A DNA stretch of 64,000 nucleotides from the NCBI GenBank assembly GCA_023423405.1, contig JAFAFR010000059.1, forward strand, positions 1 through 64,000, in the 5' to 3' direction. Source of the stretch: Bacteroidota bacterium (GTDB lineage: Bacteria; Bacteroidota; Bacteroidia; Chitinophagales; Chitinophagaceae). Below the pieces are notes generated by a model. It searched no databases and was not told the origin of the DNA. It saw only the letters and a list, made by a program, of their open reading frames with translations. This document shows, one piece after another, positions 1 to 9,069 of this stretch. The first letter of the stretch is position 1, and every line of letters starts with the position of its first letter. The position numbers and the translations under genes were made by a program.

Positions 1-90
1 GGTTTGTTCGCATCGTTAGTCGGTTGGTGGTTACAGAAAACGCATACGCGTTCCTGTTATCCCAAAGCAAGAAAATATTTCAATGCTGCG

Positions 91-110
91 ATTCCGTATT
101 TATACGGAAT
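91..110. terminator. inverted repeat followed by T run, terminator-like
   Basis: ATTCCGTA and TACGGAAT form a perfect 8-bp stem around a 4-nt TTTA loop, followed by TTTTA. It could end a transcript entering from the left edge. The stem is AT-rich, so termination is only a possibility. Confidence 0.35.
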
Positions 111-691
111 TTTATCAGCCCGGATCATGTGAACAAATCAAACAAAAGATGTTGGAATAAAATACCGTGTTTTTCTCCCATGACCTTTTGAGAAAAAAGA
201 TGTATGGGAATCGCATCGCGCAAATGCGTATTTCTGATAGAATACTTATGGAGCCTAACTTTCAGCGGACAGTACAAATCGAATACACCTTACCGTAAAC
301 CAGCCCGCTTTTGTCAAAAAAACTTGCTTTTCCCCTAAAAAAAGTGATTGGTTCGGAGTTTTTGGTCTGGACTTTAGCCTTGGATGGATGGTTTTCGGCT
401 ACACAGGCTGGTGGTATTTTATCGCCCCGCCACGTCGGGTTAACATACATAACAGCCACGCAATCACCAACGGTACCAATAACGCCATCAGCCGCTCAAA
501 ACCGGGCCTGCCTCCTCCGAAAACGAGCCATTCATGCCGCCCAGGCTTTGCCGCTCGTGCCATTTTCACCGCTCATCCTGTAGTGTTTGACCGCTGTTTC
601 ACCGCTCCGGCTGTACTGTTTTATGCGTGATGATGTGGTGATGATGGCTTCATGATGGCTCCTTCCTGTAGTCCGGAGAGCAACACCGGCG

Positions 692-728
692 CCCAACCCC
701 AAACCCCAAACTACAAACCCCAAACCGG
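692..728 (-). repeat. G-rich (minus strand) TTTGGGG-type intergenic repeat
   Basis: Read on the minus strand this is a run of GGTTTGGGGTTTG-like units ending in GGGTTGGG. The same motif forms both ends of the element at 3164-3400. It lies just upstream of the sod promoter. Translated, such DNA gives Gly/Leu/Val/Trp-rich nonsense (FVVWGLGLG), so the open frames across it are not genes. Confidence 0.6.
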
Positions 729-775
729 TCACTTTTTTCCTCCCCACAAAACTTTAAAAGCCCTGCGTTGTTTAG

Positions 776-783
776 TACATTTG
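776..783 (+). promoter_or_regulatory. Bacteroidota -7 promoter element for sod
   Basis: TACATTTG matches the TAnnTTTG consensus and lies 38 nt upstream of the sod ATG. No clear TTTG -33 element is seen at the expected distance, so only the -7 half is supported. Confidence 0.45.
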
Positions 784-821
784 GTACCCCGAACAGGCAT
801 TATCCAATTAAAATTAATATT

Positions 822-1430
822 ATGGCATTCACACTCCCCGCGCTTCCATACGCACCCGATGCACTGGAACCGCATTTCGACACACTGACCATGCAGATCC
901 ATCATGGCAAACACCACCAGGCCTATGTTGACAATCTCAATAAAGCCATTGCAGGCACGCCCAATGAAAATAAATCGCTCGAAGAACTGGTAGCGGCTGC
1001 CGGCAGCATCTCACCCGCTGTACGCAACAACGGCGGCGGTCACTGGAACCACAGCTTTTTCTGGGAAAGCCTCGCCCCCGGCGCAGGCGGTGAACCCACC
1101 GGCGCCCTGGCCGACGCCATCAAAGGCGCTTTCGGTTCCTTCGACAGCTTCAAGGAGAAATTCGCCAGCGCCGGCATGACCCGCTTCGGCAGCGGCTGGG
1201 CATGGCTGTTAGTGAAAGACGGTAAGCTGGAAGTCAGTTCCACACCCAACCAGGACAATCCCCTCATGGACGTGGCTGAAGTGAAGGGTACGCCGCTGCT
1301 GGGAGCAGATGTATGGGAACACGCCTACTACCTGAAATACCAGAACAAACGCGCCGACTACCTCGCCGCTTTCTGGAATGTGGTCAACTGGCCCAAAGTA
1401 GCGGAACGCTTCGCGGCCGCGAAGAAATAA
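822..1430 (+). CDS. sod: superoxide dismutase (Fe/Mn family)
   Basis: Converts superoxide to oxygen and hydrogen peroxide in the cytoplasm. The 202-residue protein has the usual family length and all four metal ligands in context: H27 in the IHHGKHH motif, H77 in GGGHWNHSFFW, and D163 and H167 in DVWEHAYY. The ATG at 822 gives the typical N-terminus (MAFTLPALPY with no signal peptide); an in-frame upstream extension to 768 would run into the promoter. Whether iron or manganese is bound cannot be told by eye. A -7 element lies at 776-783 and a strong terminator at 1450-1479, so it is probably transcribed alone. Confidence 0.97.
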   Translation: MAFTLPALPYAPDALEPHFDTLTMQIHHGKHHQAYVDNLNKAIAGTPNENKSLEELVAAAGSISPAVRNNGGGHWNHSFFWESLAPGAGGEPTGALADAIKGAFGSFDSFKEKFASAGMTRFGSGWAWLLVKDGKLEVSSTPNQDNPLMDVAEVKGTPLLGADVWEHAYYLKYQNKRADYLAAFWNVVNWPKVAERFAAAKK

Positions 1431-1449
1431 TACACTGAACCATTGGTCT

Positions 1450-1479
1450 GATCCCGCCCCGGGCGGGATCATTCTTTTT
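1450..1479 (+). terminator. rho-independent terminator after sod
   Basis: GATCCCGCCC and GGGCGGGATC form a perfect 10-bp inverted repeat around a single C (about 9 bp of stem in RNA), followed by ATTCTTTTT. It sits 20 nt after the sod stop. Confidence 0.85.
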
Positions 1480-1491
1480 AAAACAACTACC

Positions 1492-2079
1492 ATGAAAAAG
1501 ACCCTTCTCTACCTGTTTGCCATCACCGCTTTTACCGCCTGCTCAACGCCGCCTGCTAAAAAAGTAGTGGTGATGGCCAGCGGTAAGATCAACGCCGCAG
1601 GCGACGTGCTCACCTACGAGCCCGGCACCCAGCACAACGAAACCAGCATCAACCTGCAGGGCGATAAGCTCACCGTGAAAAACGGAAGCGACAGCAAGGA
1701 CTATCCCGTAACCGAAGCCGGTACCTGGCTGCTCAACCTGCAAAAAGATACCCTCATCGGCAGCGTACAGAACTATGGTGAATCAGACAGCCGCGAAGGC
1801 AGCATTACGCAGGAAGCGCTGATGGAAAGAATGGACAGCCTTCGTCAACTGACCCTCGGCACCAATGTTAGCGCCGCCAAAAAGAACCATTTCCTGGAAC
1901 CCGGCAGCCTGAAAAAGATCAGCGCCGAAGACAATGCCATCATCGTGGGACCCTTTAAGGGAATGCCCGCCAGCCTTACGCCCGGCAAGGACGGCAAAAC
2001 ACCCGAAGTGTACAAGTTCATCACCAACAACGATGCCCGGGAAACCCTCGGCCGGTTGGAGAAAATGCTGAAACAGTAA
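1492..2079 (+). CDS. putative lipoprotein of unknown function
   Basis: A 195-residue protein with a lipoprotein signal peptide: MKK start, hydrophobic stretch, lipobox ending at C17 (TAFTAC). The rest is hydrophilic and seems to contain a small beta domain (residues 28-100) and a helical segment around 105-125. I do not recognise the family; an NlpE-like fold is imaginable but not supported by motifs. It follows the sod terminator by 12 nt with no visible promoter, so expression may depend on read-through. It converges on yidD with an 7-bp gap. Confidence 0.75.
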   Translation: MKKTLLYLFAITAFTACSTPPAKKVVVMASGKINAAGDVLTYEPGTQHNETSINLQGDKLTVKNGSDSKDYPVTEAGTWLLNLQKDTLIGSVQNYGESDSREGSITQEALMERMDSLRQLTLGTNVSAAKKNHFLEPGSLKKISAEDNAIIVGPFKGMPASLTPGKDGKTPEVYKFITNNDARETLGRLEKMLKQ

Positions 2080-2086
2080 ACGATTT

Positions 2087-2317
2087 TCAGGGAACGGGGT
2101 CATACCCGCTTCCGCCCCAGGGATGGCAACGGCTGATCCTTTTGATGGCCAGCCATCCCCCTTTCAGGGGCCCGTATTTGCGCAGGGCCTCCAGCGCATA
2201 GTTGGAACAGGTGGGCGTATACCGGCATTTCGGTCCCAACAAAGGCGAAAGGCCCCACTGGTACAACCGGATAAGCGCGATCAGCGGCGCCGCCAGTATT
2301 TTTTTAATCCCTTTCAT
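2087..2317 (-). CDS. yidD: membrane protein insertion efficiency factor YidD
   Basis: Small (76 residues) membrane-associated protein that helps YidC insert inner-membrane proteins. The family signature is intact: an amphipathic N-terminal helix, then LYQWGLSPLLGPKCRYTPTC, a conserved YALEALRKYG segment and the ending SRCHPWGGSGYDPVP. I chose the ATG at 2317 (MKGIKKILAAP), which overlaps the end of rnpA by 14 bp; an upstream in-frame Met would add 25 unrelated basic residues. It belongs to the conserved rpmH-rnpA-yidD group. Confidence 0.95.
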   Translation of the reverse strand: MKGIKKILAAPLIALIRLYQWGLSPLLGPKCRYTPTCSNYALEALRKYGPLKGGWLAIKRISRCHPWGGSGYDPVP

Positions 2318-2765
2318 TTTTTGTTGCTTCCCGCGGGCCGCTTCCCTCTTTTTTGTCAGCCGCGGCCGGCGCCTGCTGCATCTTTGCGGCAATCTTCTGC
2401 AGCGCTTTCGCCACCGCCGGCCGGCAGGTATCGAGCGAAGGCAATTCTGCCGCTGTATAAATAAAAAACACCTGCAACTGCAGGCGGTTCACCAGCAGGG
2501 TCTCCAAAATGCCCGCTTTTTCGAGCCGGAAGGCTTCGCGGGTAAGCCTCTTGATGCGATTGCGGTCCACCGCCTTTTTAAAATGACGTTTCCCCGCCCC
2601 CGTCCCGAACTGCAATCCGGCAGCAGGGCCGTCCGGTCCGTCGGCCGCAGGCTGCAGCGCATAAAAAACCCGGTAGGGCAACTGCGTGAGCTTCTGGCCC
2701 TTTGCAAACAAGGCTTCGATGCGCTTGCGCTGTTTCAGTTTTTCTGCGCGTCCGAGGGTTGGCAA
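2304..2765 (-). CDS. rnpA: ribonuclease P protein component
   Basis: Protein subunit of RNase P, which binds the catalytic RNA and helps trim tRNA 5' leaders. The 153-residue sequence has the hallmark basic motif AVDRNRIKRLTREAFR around residues 65-80 and an N-terminal LGRAEKLKQRKRIEALFAKG typical of the family. The C-terminal tail is longer than usual, Ala/Lys-rich and low in complexity, and its coding DNA overlaps the yidD start. It lies 102 bp downstream of rpmH in the same direction. The RNA subunit gene is not in this window. Confidence 0.95.
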   Translation of the reverse strand: MPTLGRAEKLKQRKRIEALFAKGQKLTQLPYRVFYALQPAADGPDGPAAGLQFGTGAGKRHFKKAVDRNRIKRLTREAFRLEKAGILETLLVNRLQLQVFFIYTAAELPSLDTCRPAVAKALQKIAAKMQQAPAAADKKEGSGPREATKNERD

Positions 2766-2867
2766 GATGGTGTTATTATTTTCAAAAATAGGCCGAAATG
2801 AAAAAGCCCTGAACCGTTTCCGGCGCAGGGCGAATGTTATGGTGTTTTCCCGCGCAGCGGGACCAGG

Positions 2868-3023
2868 TTATTTCAGTTTGCTTTCAGAAGAAACGCTCAG
2901 TTTCTTACGGCCTTTTGCACGACGGCTGGCCAGTACTTTGCGGCCATTGGCAGTTTGCATACGCTTGCGGAAACCGTGAACGGTTTTGCGGCGGCGGCGG
3001 TGTGGTTGAAATGTTCTTTTCAT
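2868..3023 (-). CDS. rpmH: 50S ribosomal protein L34
   Basis: A 51-residue, very basic protein starting MKRTFQPHRRRRKTVHGFRK and continuing with the conserved RMQTANGRKVLASRRAKGRK segment, which is diagnostic of L34. The gene is easy to miss because it is so short. It heads the rpmH-rnpA-yidD group. A good promoter is present at 3128-3158, giving a leader of about 100 nt that contains a GC-rich hairpin (3054-3073). In many bacteria rpmH adjoins dnaA; here its upstream neighbour is murI. Confidence 0.97.
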   Translation of the reverse strand: MKRTFQPHRRRRKTVHGFRKRMQTANGRKVLASRRAKGRKKLSVSSESKLK

Positions 3024-3053
3024 GTTACAAGTTTTTTACCCTCAAAAAATGGC

Positions 3054-3073
3054 CGCCCGTGGAGAGCCGGGCG
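3054..3073 (-). promoter_or_regulatory. hairpin in the rpmH leader
   Basis: CGCCCG and CGGGCG pair as a 6-bp GC stem with an 8-nt loop, 31 nt before the rpmH start codon, inside the predicted leader RNA. It could affect leader stability or translation; no function is shown. Confidence 0.4.
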
Positions 3074-3127
3074 AAAAGTTTCTGTCACATCGGGCCACCA
3101 TACCCGCCTGTGTCGTGAAAGGGACGG

Positions 3128-3158
3128 CAAAGGTAGGGAAATGTTTTGCAGGAACAAA
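3128..3158 (-). promoter_or_regulatory. promoter of rpmH-rnpA-yidD
   Basis: On the minus strand TTTG (3158-3155), a 19-nt spacer and TACCTTTG (3135-3128) match the Bacteroidota housekeeping promoter in both halves. Predicted transcription starts near 3121. The -33 half lies 5 bp from the inverted repeat element beginning at 3164. Confidence 0.75.
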
Positions 3159-3163
3159 ACATT

Positions 3164-3400
3164 TGGTTTGGAGTTTGGGGTTTGGGGGTTTGGAGTTGGG
3201 TCGCTGAGGTGCAGGATAGGTTAACGCGATTGCAGGCTGGTTTTATCAGAACAGGGGCAAACCTGTTTCAGGACGGGAGATATAGGTTTTTGAGCCTATT
3301 AAAGGAATCACCGCGCACCACCGGCATTCCCCAAAGCTTTATTAAACAGCACATTACGCCCAACCTAACTCCAAACCCCCAAACCCCAAACTTCAAACCA
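3164..3400. repeat. element with G-rich inverted terminal repeats
   Basis: The left arm (3164-3200) and the reverse complement of the right arm (3359-3400) share 33 of 34 positions, built from TTTGGGG/TTTGGAG units. Between the arms lie about 158 bp with two small hairpins, AACAGG/CCTGTT at 3250-3267 and ATAGG/CCTAT at 3282-3299, and no gene. The right arm supplies the last codons and stop of murI, so it sits exactly at that gene's 3' end. It resembles a MITE- or BIME-like intergenic repeat; no transposase is nearby. Together with the rpmH leader this accounts for the gene-free stretch 3024-3392. Confidence 0.75.
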
Positions 3401-4313
3401 GCTCCACCTGGCTGGCGACTACCTCCTCTCCCAGGAATAAGTTTCCCATCCGCTCAAAATCGCGGGGATCATCGGTGGTAAAAAAAGACCGGCTGCCGCC
3501 GCGGCTCAGGCGCGTATCCATTTCCGGGTGCCGCTGCAGGTAATCGGCGAGGCTGGCGGCCACCACCGGACCCTGCGACACCAGCCGCACGCCGGCGGGC
3601 AGCCACTGCGCGATTTGCGCCTGCAACAGCGGGTAGTGCGTACAGGCCAGCAGCACCGTGTCGATGCCGGGACCCTGCGCCAGCAGGTGTTCGGTATGCC
3701 GGCGGATGAAATAGGCGCCGCCGGGCGTGTCCTGTTCGCCGTTCTCTACCAGGGGCACCCATATGGGGCAGGCCTCCTGGTACACTTCGAGGCCGGGGTA
3801 GAATTTTTCGATCTCCAGCAGGTAGGAACCGGAATGCACGGTGCCGTTGGTGGCCATAATGCCCACCTTGCCGGTGGCCGACGCGGCGCCGATCATTTCC
3901 GTCGTGGGACGGATCACTCCCAGCACCCGGTTCCCTGGAGCCATCCGCGGCAGGTCCTGCTGCTGGATGCTGCGCAGGGCCTTGGCCGAGGCCGTATTAC
4001 AGGCCAGGATCACCAGGGGACAACCGCGGGCGAAAAACCAGTTAACGGCCTGCAACGTGTAGCGGTACACGGTTTCAAAACTGCGGTTGCCATAGGGCGC
4101 CCGGGCATTGTCGCCCAGGTAACAATAATCGTAATCGGGCAGCACGCGCAGGATCTCCTTCAGCACGGTGAGCCCCCCATAACCGGAATCAAAAACACCG
4201 ATGGGAGCCGGCGCTGAGGCCGCCGCGGGAACCGGGGCCGAAGCTGGCGCCGGAACCGGCCCGGCGCCCGGCGCCGAAGCCGCAGCCAAATGCGTCGCAG
4301 AACTTACTGACAT
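3393..4313 (-). CDS. murI: glutamate racemase
   Basis: Makes D-glutamate for peptidoglycan from L-glutamate in the cytoplasm. Both catalytic cysteines are present in their motifs: C105 in ILACNTASA and C224 in LLACTHYPLL; the domain opens with PIGVFDSGYGGLTV. Unusually the enzyme is preceded by a 36-residue extension made almost only of Ala, Pro, Ser and Gly. No other start codon lies between the extension and the catalytic domain, so the extension is probably translated unless a non-standard start is used. It is the last gene of the uppS-bamA-ompH-ompH-murI run, 63 bp after ompH, and its stop lies in the repeat at 3359-3400. Confidence 0.95.
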   Translation of the reverse strand: MSVSSATHLAAASAPGAGPVPAPASAPVPAAASAPAPIGVFDSGYGGLTVLKEILRVLPDYDYCYLGDNARAPYGNRSFETVYRYTLQAVNWFFARGCPLVILACNTASAKALRSIQQQDLPRMAPGNRVLGVIRPTTEMIGAASATGKVGIMATNGTVHSGSYLLEIEKFYPGLEVYQEACPIWVPLVENGEQDTPGGAYFIRRHTEHLLAQGPGIDTVLLACTHYPLLQAQIAQWLPAGVRLVSQGPVVAASLADYLQRHPEMDTRLSRGGSRSFFTTDDPRDFERMGNLFLGEEVVASQVELV

Positions 4314-4376
4314 ATCCCAAAAATAACAAACGCCAGGATGCTATCCCGGCGTTCATTTAGAGCCTGTGAAAAGTTC

Positions 4377-4883
4377 TTATTTCAAACCCAGTTTCTTCTT
4401 CACCAGCGGCAACAGGTCGTCGGCCGGGGGAGAAACGATCATATACTCTTTGGGGAACACGTACGTGTAACCGGCTTCTTTGGCAACAGCGGTAACGGCG
4501 TCCATCGCTTTTTTCTGGATGGGTCCGCTCAGCTCTTCCTGCTTCTTCTGCAGCTCCTGCTGAATGCGCTGGTCCTCGCCCTGGAGCTCGGTCAGCTTGG
4601 CCTGCAGGTCCTTGCGCTTCACGTCTTTCACGGCGGCCGACATGGTCACAGAATCCTTATTGAATTTTTGAATGGCTTCGTTCAGCGCATTTTCTTTTTC
4701 CTGGGCACTGGAGATCAGCGCATCACGGAATTGAGAGAGAACAGAGTCAGCTTTTTTGGCCTCGGGCATGGCAGCAACGATTTCGTTAAAGCTCACGCAG
4801 CCGATCTTGGCCTGCGCTTTAGCATGGCTGCTAACCATCACCAGACTACCAGCTACTACCAGAATGGATAAAACCTTTTTCAT
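4377..4883 (-). CDS. OmpH/Skp-family periplasmic chaperone (second copy)
   Basis: A 168-residue periplasmic holdase for unfolded outer-membrane proteins. It has a clear signal peptide (MKKVLSILVVAGSLVMVSS, cleavage after AKA), a short beta segment (KIGCVSFNEIVAAMP) and a long coiled coil (about residues 40-130), as in Skp. It lies directly downstream of another OmpH gene and of bamA, the usual Bacteroidota arrangement in which chaperone and insertase genes are co-expressed. The two copies are clearly diverged, which suggests different clients or a mixed trimer (inference). Confidence 0.93.
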   Translation of the reverse strand: MKKVLSILVVAGSLVMVSSHAKAQAKIGCVSFNEIVAAMPEAKKADSVLSQFRDALISSAQEKENALNEAIQKFNKDSVTMSAAVKDVKRKDLQAKLTELQGEDQRIQQELQKKQEELSGPIQKKAMDAVTAVAKEAGYTYVFPKEYMIVSPPADDLLPLVKKKLGLK

Positions 4884-4951
4884 GCGATTGTTTGTTTCTT
4901 AAAGTTGTTTTAGTTGGCGCTTACGTTGTCTTCAGGGGGTTTGTTTTTGTT

Positions 4952-5464
4952 TTATTTAACACCCAGCTCTTTCAGCACGTCTTCGCTCTTATCGAGTTTA
5001 GGATCGGCAAATATAACGGTAATTCCTTCACTTTTATCCAAAATAAAGTCGTACATACGGGCTACGGCTATTTTCTGGATGGCGGTATAAACCTTATCCT
5101 GTATGGGTTTTACCAGTTCCTGCCGCTTCTTGAAAAGGTCGCCCTCGAACCCGAAGCGTTTCCGCTGGAGGTCGCGCACTTCTTTCTCCCGCACAAAAAG
5201 CTCGTCCTGCCGCTTTTTCTTAAGATCGTCGCTCAGCATCACCTGCTCGGCTTCAAAGTCCTTGTACATTTTGTCCAGCGCCGCCTGTTTGGCGTCGATC
5301 TCTTTTTGCCACTGCTCGCTGAACTGGTCCAGTTTCGCCTGGGCATCGCGGTAATCCGACAGCTTGTCGAGAATATACTTGGTGTCCACCACCGCATATC
5401 GCTGGGCCTGCACACCGAGGGACAGGGCCAGCAGCAGGGTCAGTGAAAAAAGGATCTGTTTCAT
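4952..5464 (-). CDS. OmpH/Skp-family periplasmic chaperone (first copy)
   Basis: A 170-residue Skp-like chaperone. The signal peptide is MKQILFSLTLLLALSLGVQA; the mature part starts QRYAVVDTKYILDKLSDY, typical of OmpH, followed by a highly charged coiled coil (residues 40-125) and a C-terminal strand region ending in a predicted alpha/beta cap. It starts 26 bp after the bamA stop, so the two are likely co-transcribed and act together in outer-membrane protein delivery. Confidence 0.94.
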   Translation of the reverse strand: MKQILFSLTLLLALSLGVQAQRYAVVDTKYILDKLSDYRDAQAKLDQFSEQWQKEIDAKQAALDKMYKDFEAEQVMLSDDLKKKRQDELFVREKEVRDLQRKRFGFEGDLFKKRQELVKPIQDKVYTAIQKIAVARMYDFILDKSEGITVIFADPKLDKSEDVLKELGVK

Positions 5465-5490
5465 CGTTTATTATTTTAATAGTTCCCGTT

Positions 5491-8211
5491 TTATTCGGGT
5501 TCAAAACCTAACATGAAGGTGAACTTGGCGGCGTCGCGCAGCTTACCGTCCGGGGTGATACGATCAAACCCGATACCATAGTCAAACCCGAGCAAACCGA
5601 ACATGGGCAGGAAGAAACGCATACCCAAACCGGCGCTGCGGCGGAGGCGGAAGGGGTTATAATCCTGGTAATTGTACCAGCCGTTGGCGGCCTCAAAGAA
5701 AGCCAGGCCAAAGATGGTGCTGTTCGGGTTGGTGGAGAAAGGATAACGCAGTTCCATCGTGTATTTGTTGAAGATGGTAAAGAATGCGCTGGCCTGTGAT
5801 TTATCGGGGTTGATCGACGGATCGGAATTGTCGTAAATGGGATAACCGCGGTGTGCGATGATATCGTAACCCAGCAGTCCGAAGTTGTTGGTAAGGCCCG
5901 CATCACCCACCTGGAAACGCTCAAAGGGAGAGTAATCCAGCTCGGAATTGTAACGGCCCATGAAGCCGAATTTAGCCGCAGCCTTGAACACAAACTGCTT
6001 GCTGCGGTCGGCGCCCATAGGCTTACCGATGGGCACATACCATTCACCCGTGAAGCGCCACTTGTGGAATTCGGGCAGCTCATAGGGGTTGTCGGAATGC
6101 ACACGGCTGGGATCGATCAGCGAATAAGGCGGTGTCAGTTGCACGCTGGCCATGAAGTTGGAACCGCTGCGCGGGAAAATGGGCTGGTCGATGGAAGACC
6201 GGTTCAGCGCCAGTTTCAGGCTGATATTGTGCGCCGTGGTATTGTCGAGCCCGGGGAAAAGATTGGGATAGTTCCGCAGCTTGTACTGCGTAAAGTTCAG
6301 CGAATAGATCAGCGTGAAATAGTTGTCGGGCCAGTTGAGTTGCTTGCCCAGCGCCAGCGATACGCCCATGGTGCGGAGATAGGAAGTGTCTCCGGCCTTA
6401 CGGTCGTAATAACCGGTATAGGGGTTATACGCATTGGCATAACGGGTATTGTAGAAGCTCACGGTAAAACTGTTGCGCTTCTTGCCACCCAGCCAGGGTT
6501 CGGTAAAGGAGAAGTTATAGGAACGGAACTGGCGGCCGTTGCTCTGCACACGCAGACTGAGCTTTTGTCCGTCGCCCGTGGGCAGCGGATCCCAGGTTTG
6601 CTTGTTGAAAATATTCCGGATGGAGAAGTTATTGAAGGTTACCCCCAGGGTACCGGTGAGACCAATGCCACCACCCCAGCCGGCCGAGAGCTCGAGCTGG
6701 TCGTTGGATTTTTCTTCCACCTTGTAATTGATGTCCACCGTACCGTCGTCGGGATTGGGCACGGGGTTGATGTCGATCTTTTCCTGGTTAAAATAACCGA
6801 GGTTGGCAATTTCGCGGTTGGAACGGATGAGGTCGCTGCGGCTGAATTTTTCACCGGGCACGGTGCGCAGCTCACGACGGATCACGTATTCCTTGGTTTT
6901 GTCGTTGCCGGAAATATTCACGTTTTTAATGGTGGCCTGCGGACCTTCGCGCAGCCTGATCTCGAAGTCGATGGTATCGTTGTACACGCGGGTCTCGATG
7001 GGCTCCACGGAAAAGAAAAGATAACCATCGTCCATATAGTATCCGCTGATGTCACCGCCTTCCTGCGACATCTTGAGTTTTTTGTCGAGGGTCTCCAGGT
7101 TATAGATATCGCCTTTCTTGATGCCCAGCATGAGGCTCAGCACGGAATCACTGTACTTGGTATTGCCTTTCCAGGTGATATCACCGAAATAATAACGGCG
7201 ACCCTCATCCACTTTCAGGTCGATGTTGAGGTTGCCCTTATCCGTATAATACAAAGTATCTCCCAGGATGCCCGCATCGCGGTAACCGAGGGAGTTGTAG
7301 TATTCGATCACTTTCTGTTTGTCATCGCTGTACTTGGTTTCATTGTACTTGGCGGAACTGAACAGTTTGAAACGGAAATAGGGATCGAAGTAGTTCAGTG
7401 TTTTGGTGGGAGAAAGAAAACCCCAGTCGTTCACATAAGCAGAAAAACTTTGTGGTTGTTTGGAACCGTAGCTGCTCGAATCCTTGCTGGGATAAAGGGT
7501 TAGGCGTGTTGTTTCCTTGGTGCCCTTCAACTGTTTTTTCAGCTTGAGTTCGTTCACCTGTTCGTTGCCATAAAAGCTCACATCGTTGATGCGCACTTTA
7601 TTTCCCTTGGTGATATTGAATACCAGCTTGAGCGTGTTAACAAAAGCGGTGTCCGTTTTTTCTTCGATGTCTACCTTGGCGCCGCGGAAGCCTTTTTCAA
7701 TATAGTATTTCTCAATGTTCTCTACCGCGGTGCGTTTCATGTTCTCGGTGATCACGCGGCCTTTTACCAGGCCGGTTTTTTTCTCCAGGTCTTCCTGCTC
7801 CGATTTGCGGATGCCCTTGAAAGTATAACTCGAGAGGCTGGGTCTTTCCGATACATGGATCTCGATCCAAAGGTTGTTGTCTTCCACCTTTGTATAATAG
7901 ATCTCGACATCGGAGAAGAGGTTTTGTTTCCAGAGATTCTGTATGGCTTTGGCGAGGTTGTCGCCACCTGGGATCACGAGTTTGTCGCCCACGCTGAGAC
8001 CCGATATGGATAAAAGCAGGGATTCGTCGCGGTATTTGGTGCCGCTCACCTGTATGCCGGCGAGGATGTATTCTTTGGGATTTCTTCCATTCACCAATGC
8101 TTCGAGTTCAGGATCAATCGCCGTTGCGCGCGTAGTATCGGGTTGTTGTGCCTTTGCCTCCAGTCCAATTATAAGCAGTAGTATAGCAACAACGGGTAAT
8201 CTTCGGAACAT
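5491..8211 (-). CDS. bamA: outer membrane protein assembly factor BamA
   Basis: Central subunit of the BAM complex that folds beta-barrel proteins into the outer membrane. The 906-residue protein has a signal peptide (cleavage after EAKA), a series of POTRA domains (about residues 50-480; GIQVSGTKYRDESLL and VNISGNDKTKEYVIRREL mark first and last) and a C-terminal 16-strand barrel (about 500-906) with the conserved RGY motif in AHRGYPIYDN. It is longer than the E. coli protein, as is normal in this phylum. It follows uppS by 52 bp and precedes two ompH genes. Confidence 0.97.
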   Translation of the reverse strand: MFRRLPVVAILLLIIGLEAKAQQPDTTRATAIDPELEALVNGRNPKEYILAGIQVSGTKYRDESLLLSISGLSVGDKLVIPGGDNLAKAIQNLWKQNLFSDVEIYYTKVEDNNLWIEIHVSERPSLSSYTFKGIRKSEQEDLEKKTGLVKGRVITENMKRTAVENIEKYYIEKGFRGAKVDIEEKTDTAFVNTLKLVFNITKGNKVRINDVSFYGNEQVNELKLKKQLKGTKETTRLTLYPSKDSSSYGSKQPQSFSAYVNDWGFLSPTKTLNYFDPYFRFKLFSSAKYNETKYSDDKQKVIEYYNSLGYRDAGILGDTLYYTDKGNLNIDLKVDEGRRYYFGDITWKGNTKYSDSVLSLMLGIKKGDIYNLETLDKKLKMSQEGGDISGYYMDDGYLFFSVEPIETRVYNDTIDFEIRLREGPQATIKNVNISGNDKTKEYVIRRELRTVPGEKFSRSDLIRSNREIANLGYFNQEKIDINPVPNPDDGTVDINYKVEEKSNDQLELSAGWGGGIGLTGTLGVTFNNFSIRNIFNKQTWDPLPTGDGQKLSLRVQSNGRQFRSYNFSFTEPWLGGKKRNSFTVSFYNTRYANAYNPYTGYYDRKAGDTSYLRTMGVSLALGKQLNWPDNYFTLIYSLNFTQYKLRNYPNLFPGLDNTTAHNISLKLALNRSSIDQPIFPRSGSNFMASVQLTPPYSLIDPSRVHSDNPYELPEFHKWRFTGEWYVPIGKPMGADRSKQFVFKAAAKFGFMGRYNSELDYSPFERFQVGDAGLTNNFGLLGYDIIAHRGYPIYDNSDPSINPDKSQASAFFTIFNKYTMELRYPFSTNPNSTIFGLAFFEAANGWYNYQDYNPFRLRRSAGLGMRFFLPMFGLLGFDYGIGFDRITPDGKLRDAAKFTFMLGFEPE

Positions 8212-8263
8212 CAGTTGGTTTTATAAAGTAGGCAAATTAAAGGGGATTGTTCAAAACGCTTTG

Positions 8264-9019
<756 letters not shown>

Positions 9020-9069
9020 AGCTTCAATTTTCAGGGGGCAAAACTACGAAAATTCGCGTGGAAAGCGGG

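Larger units (their letters stand above)
1..821. other. left-edge region without a convincing gene
   Basis: No reading frame here looks like a protein I recognise. Two plus-strand frames are open from the window edge, one to the stop at 130-132 and one to about 188, so the tail of a gene starting outside the window is possible but cannot be chosen. Further in there is a short inverted repeat (91-110), a C-rich repeat (692-728) and a promoter -7 element for the sod gene (776-783). Short open frames between 262 and 750 have no start context, signal peptide or family feature, and two of them read through the repeat. Confidence 0.5.

Noticed and set aside
262..747. Several short open frames near the left edge on both strands
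   Set aside because: They overlap one another, have no family or signal features, and two translate through the repeat at 692-728.
5851..7503. Plus-strand open frame of 550 codons, opposite bamA
   Set aside because: It lies inside the bamA gene on the other strand, with no family features in the His/Val/Gly-rich product; bamA has full family support.
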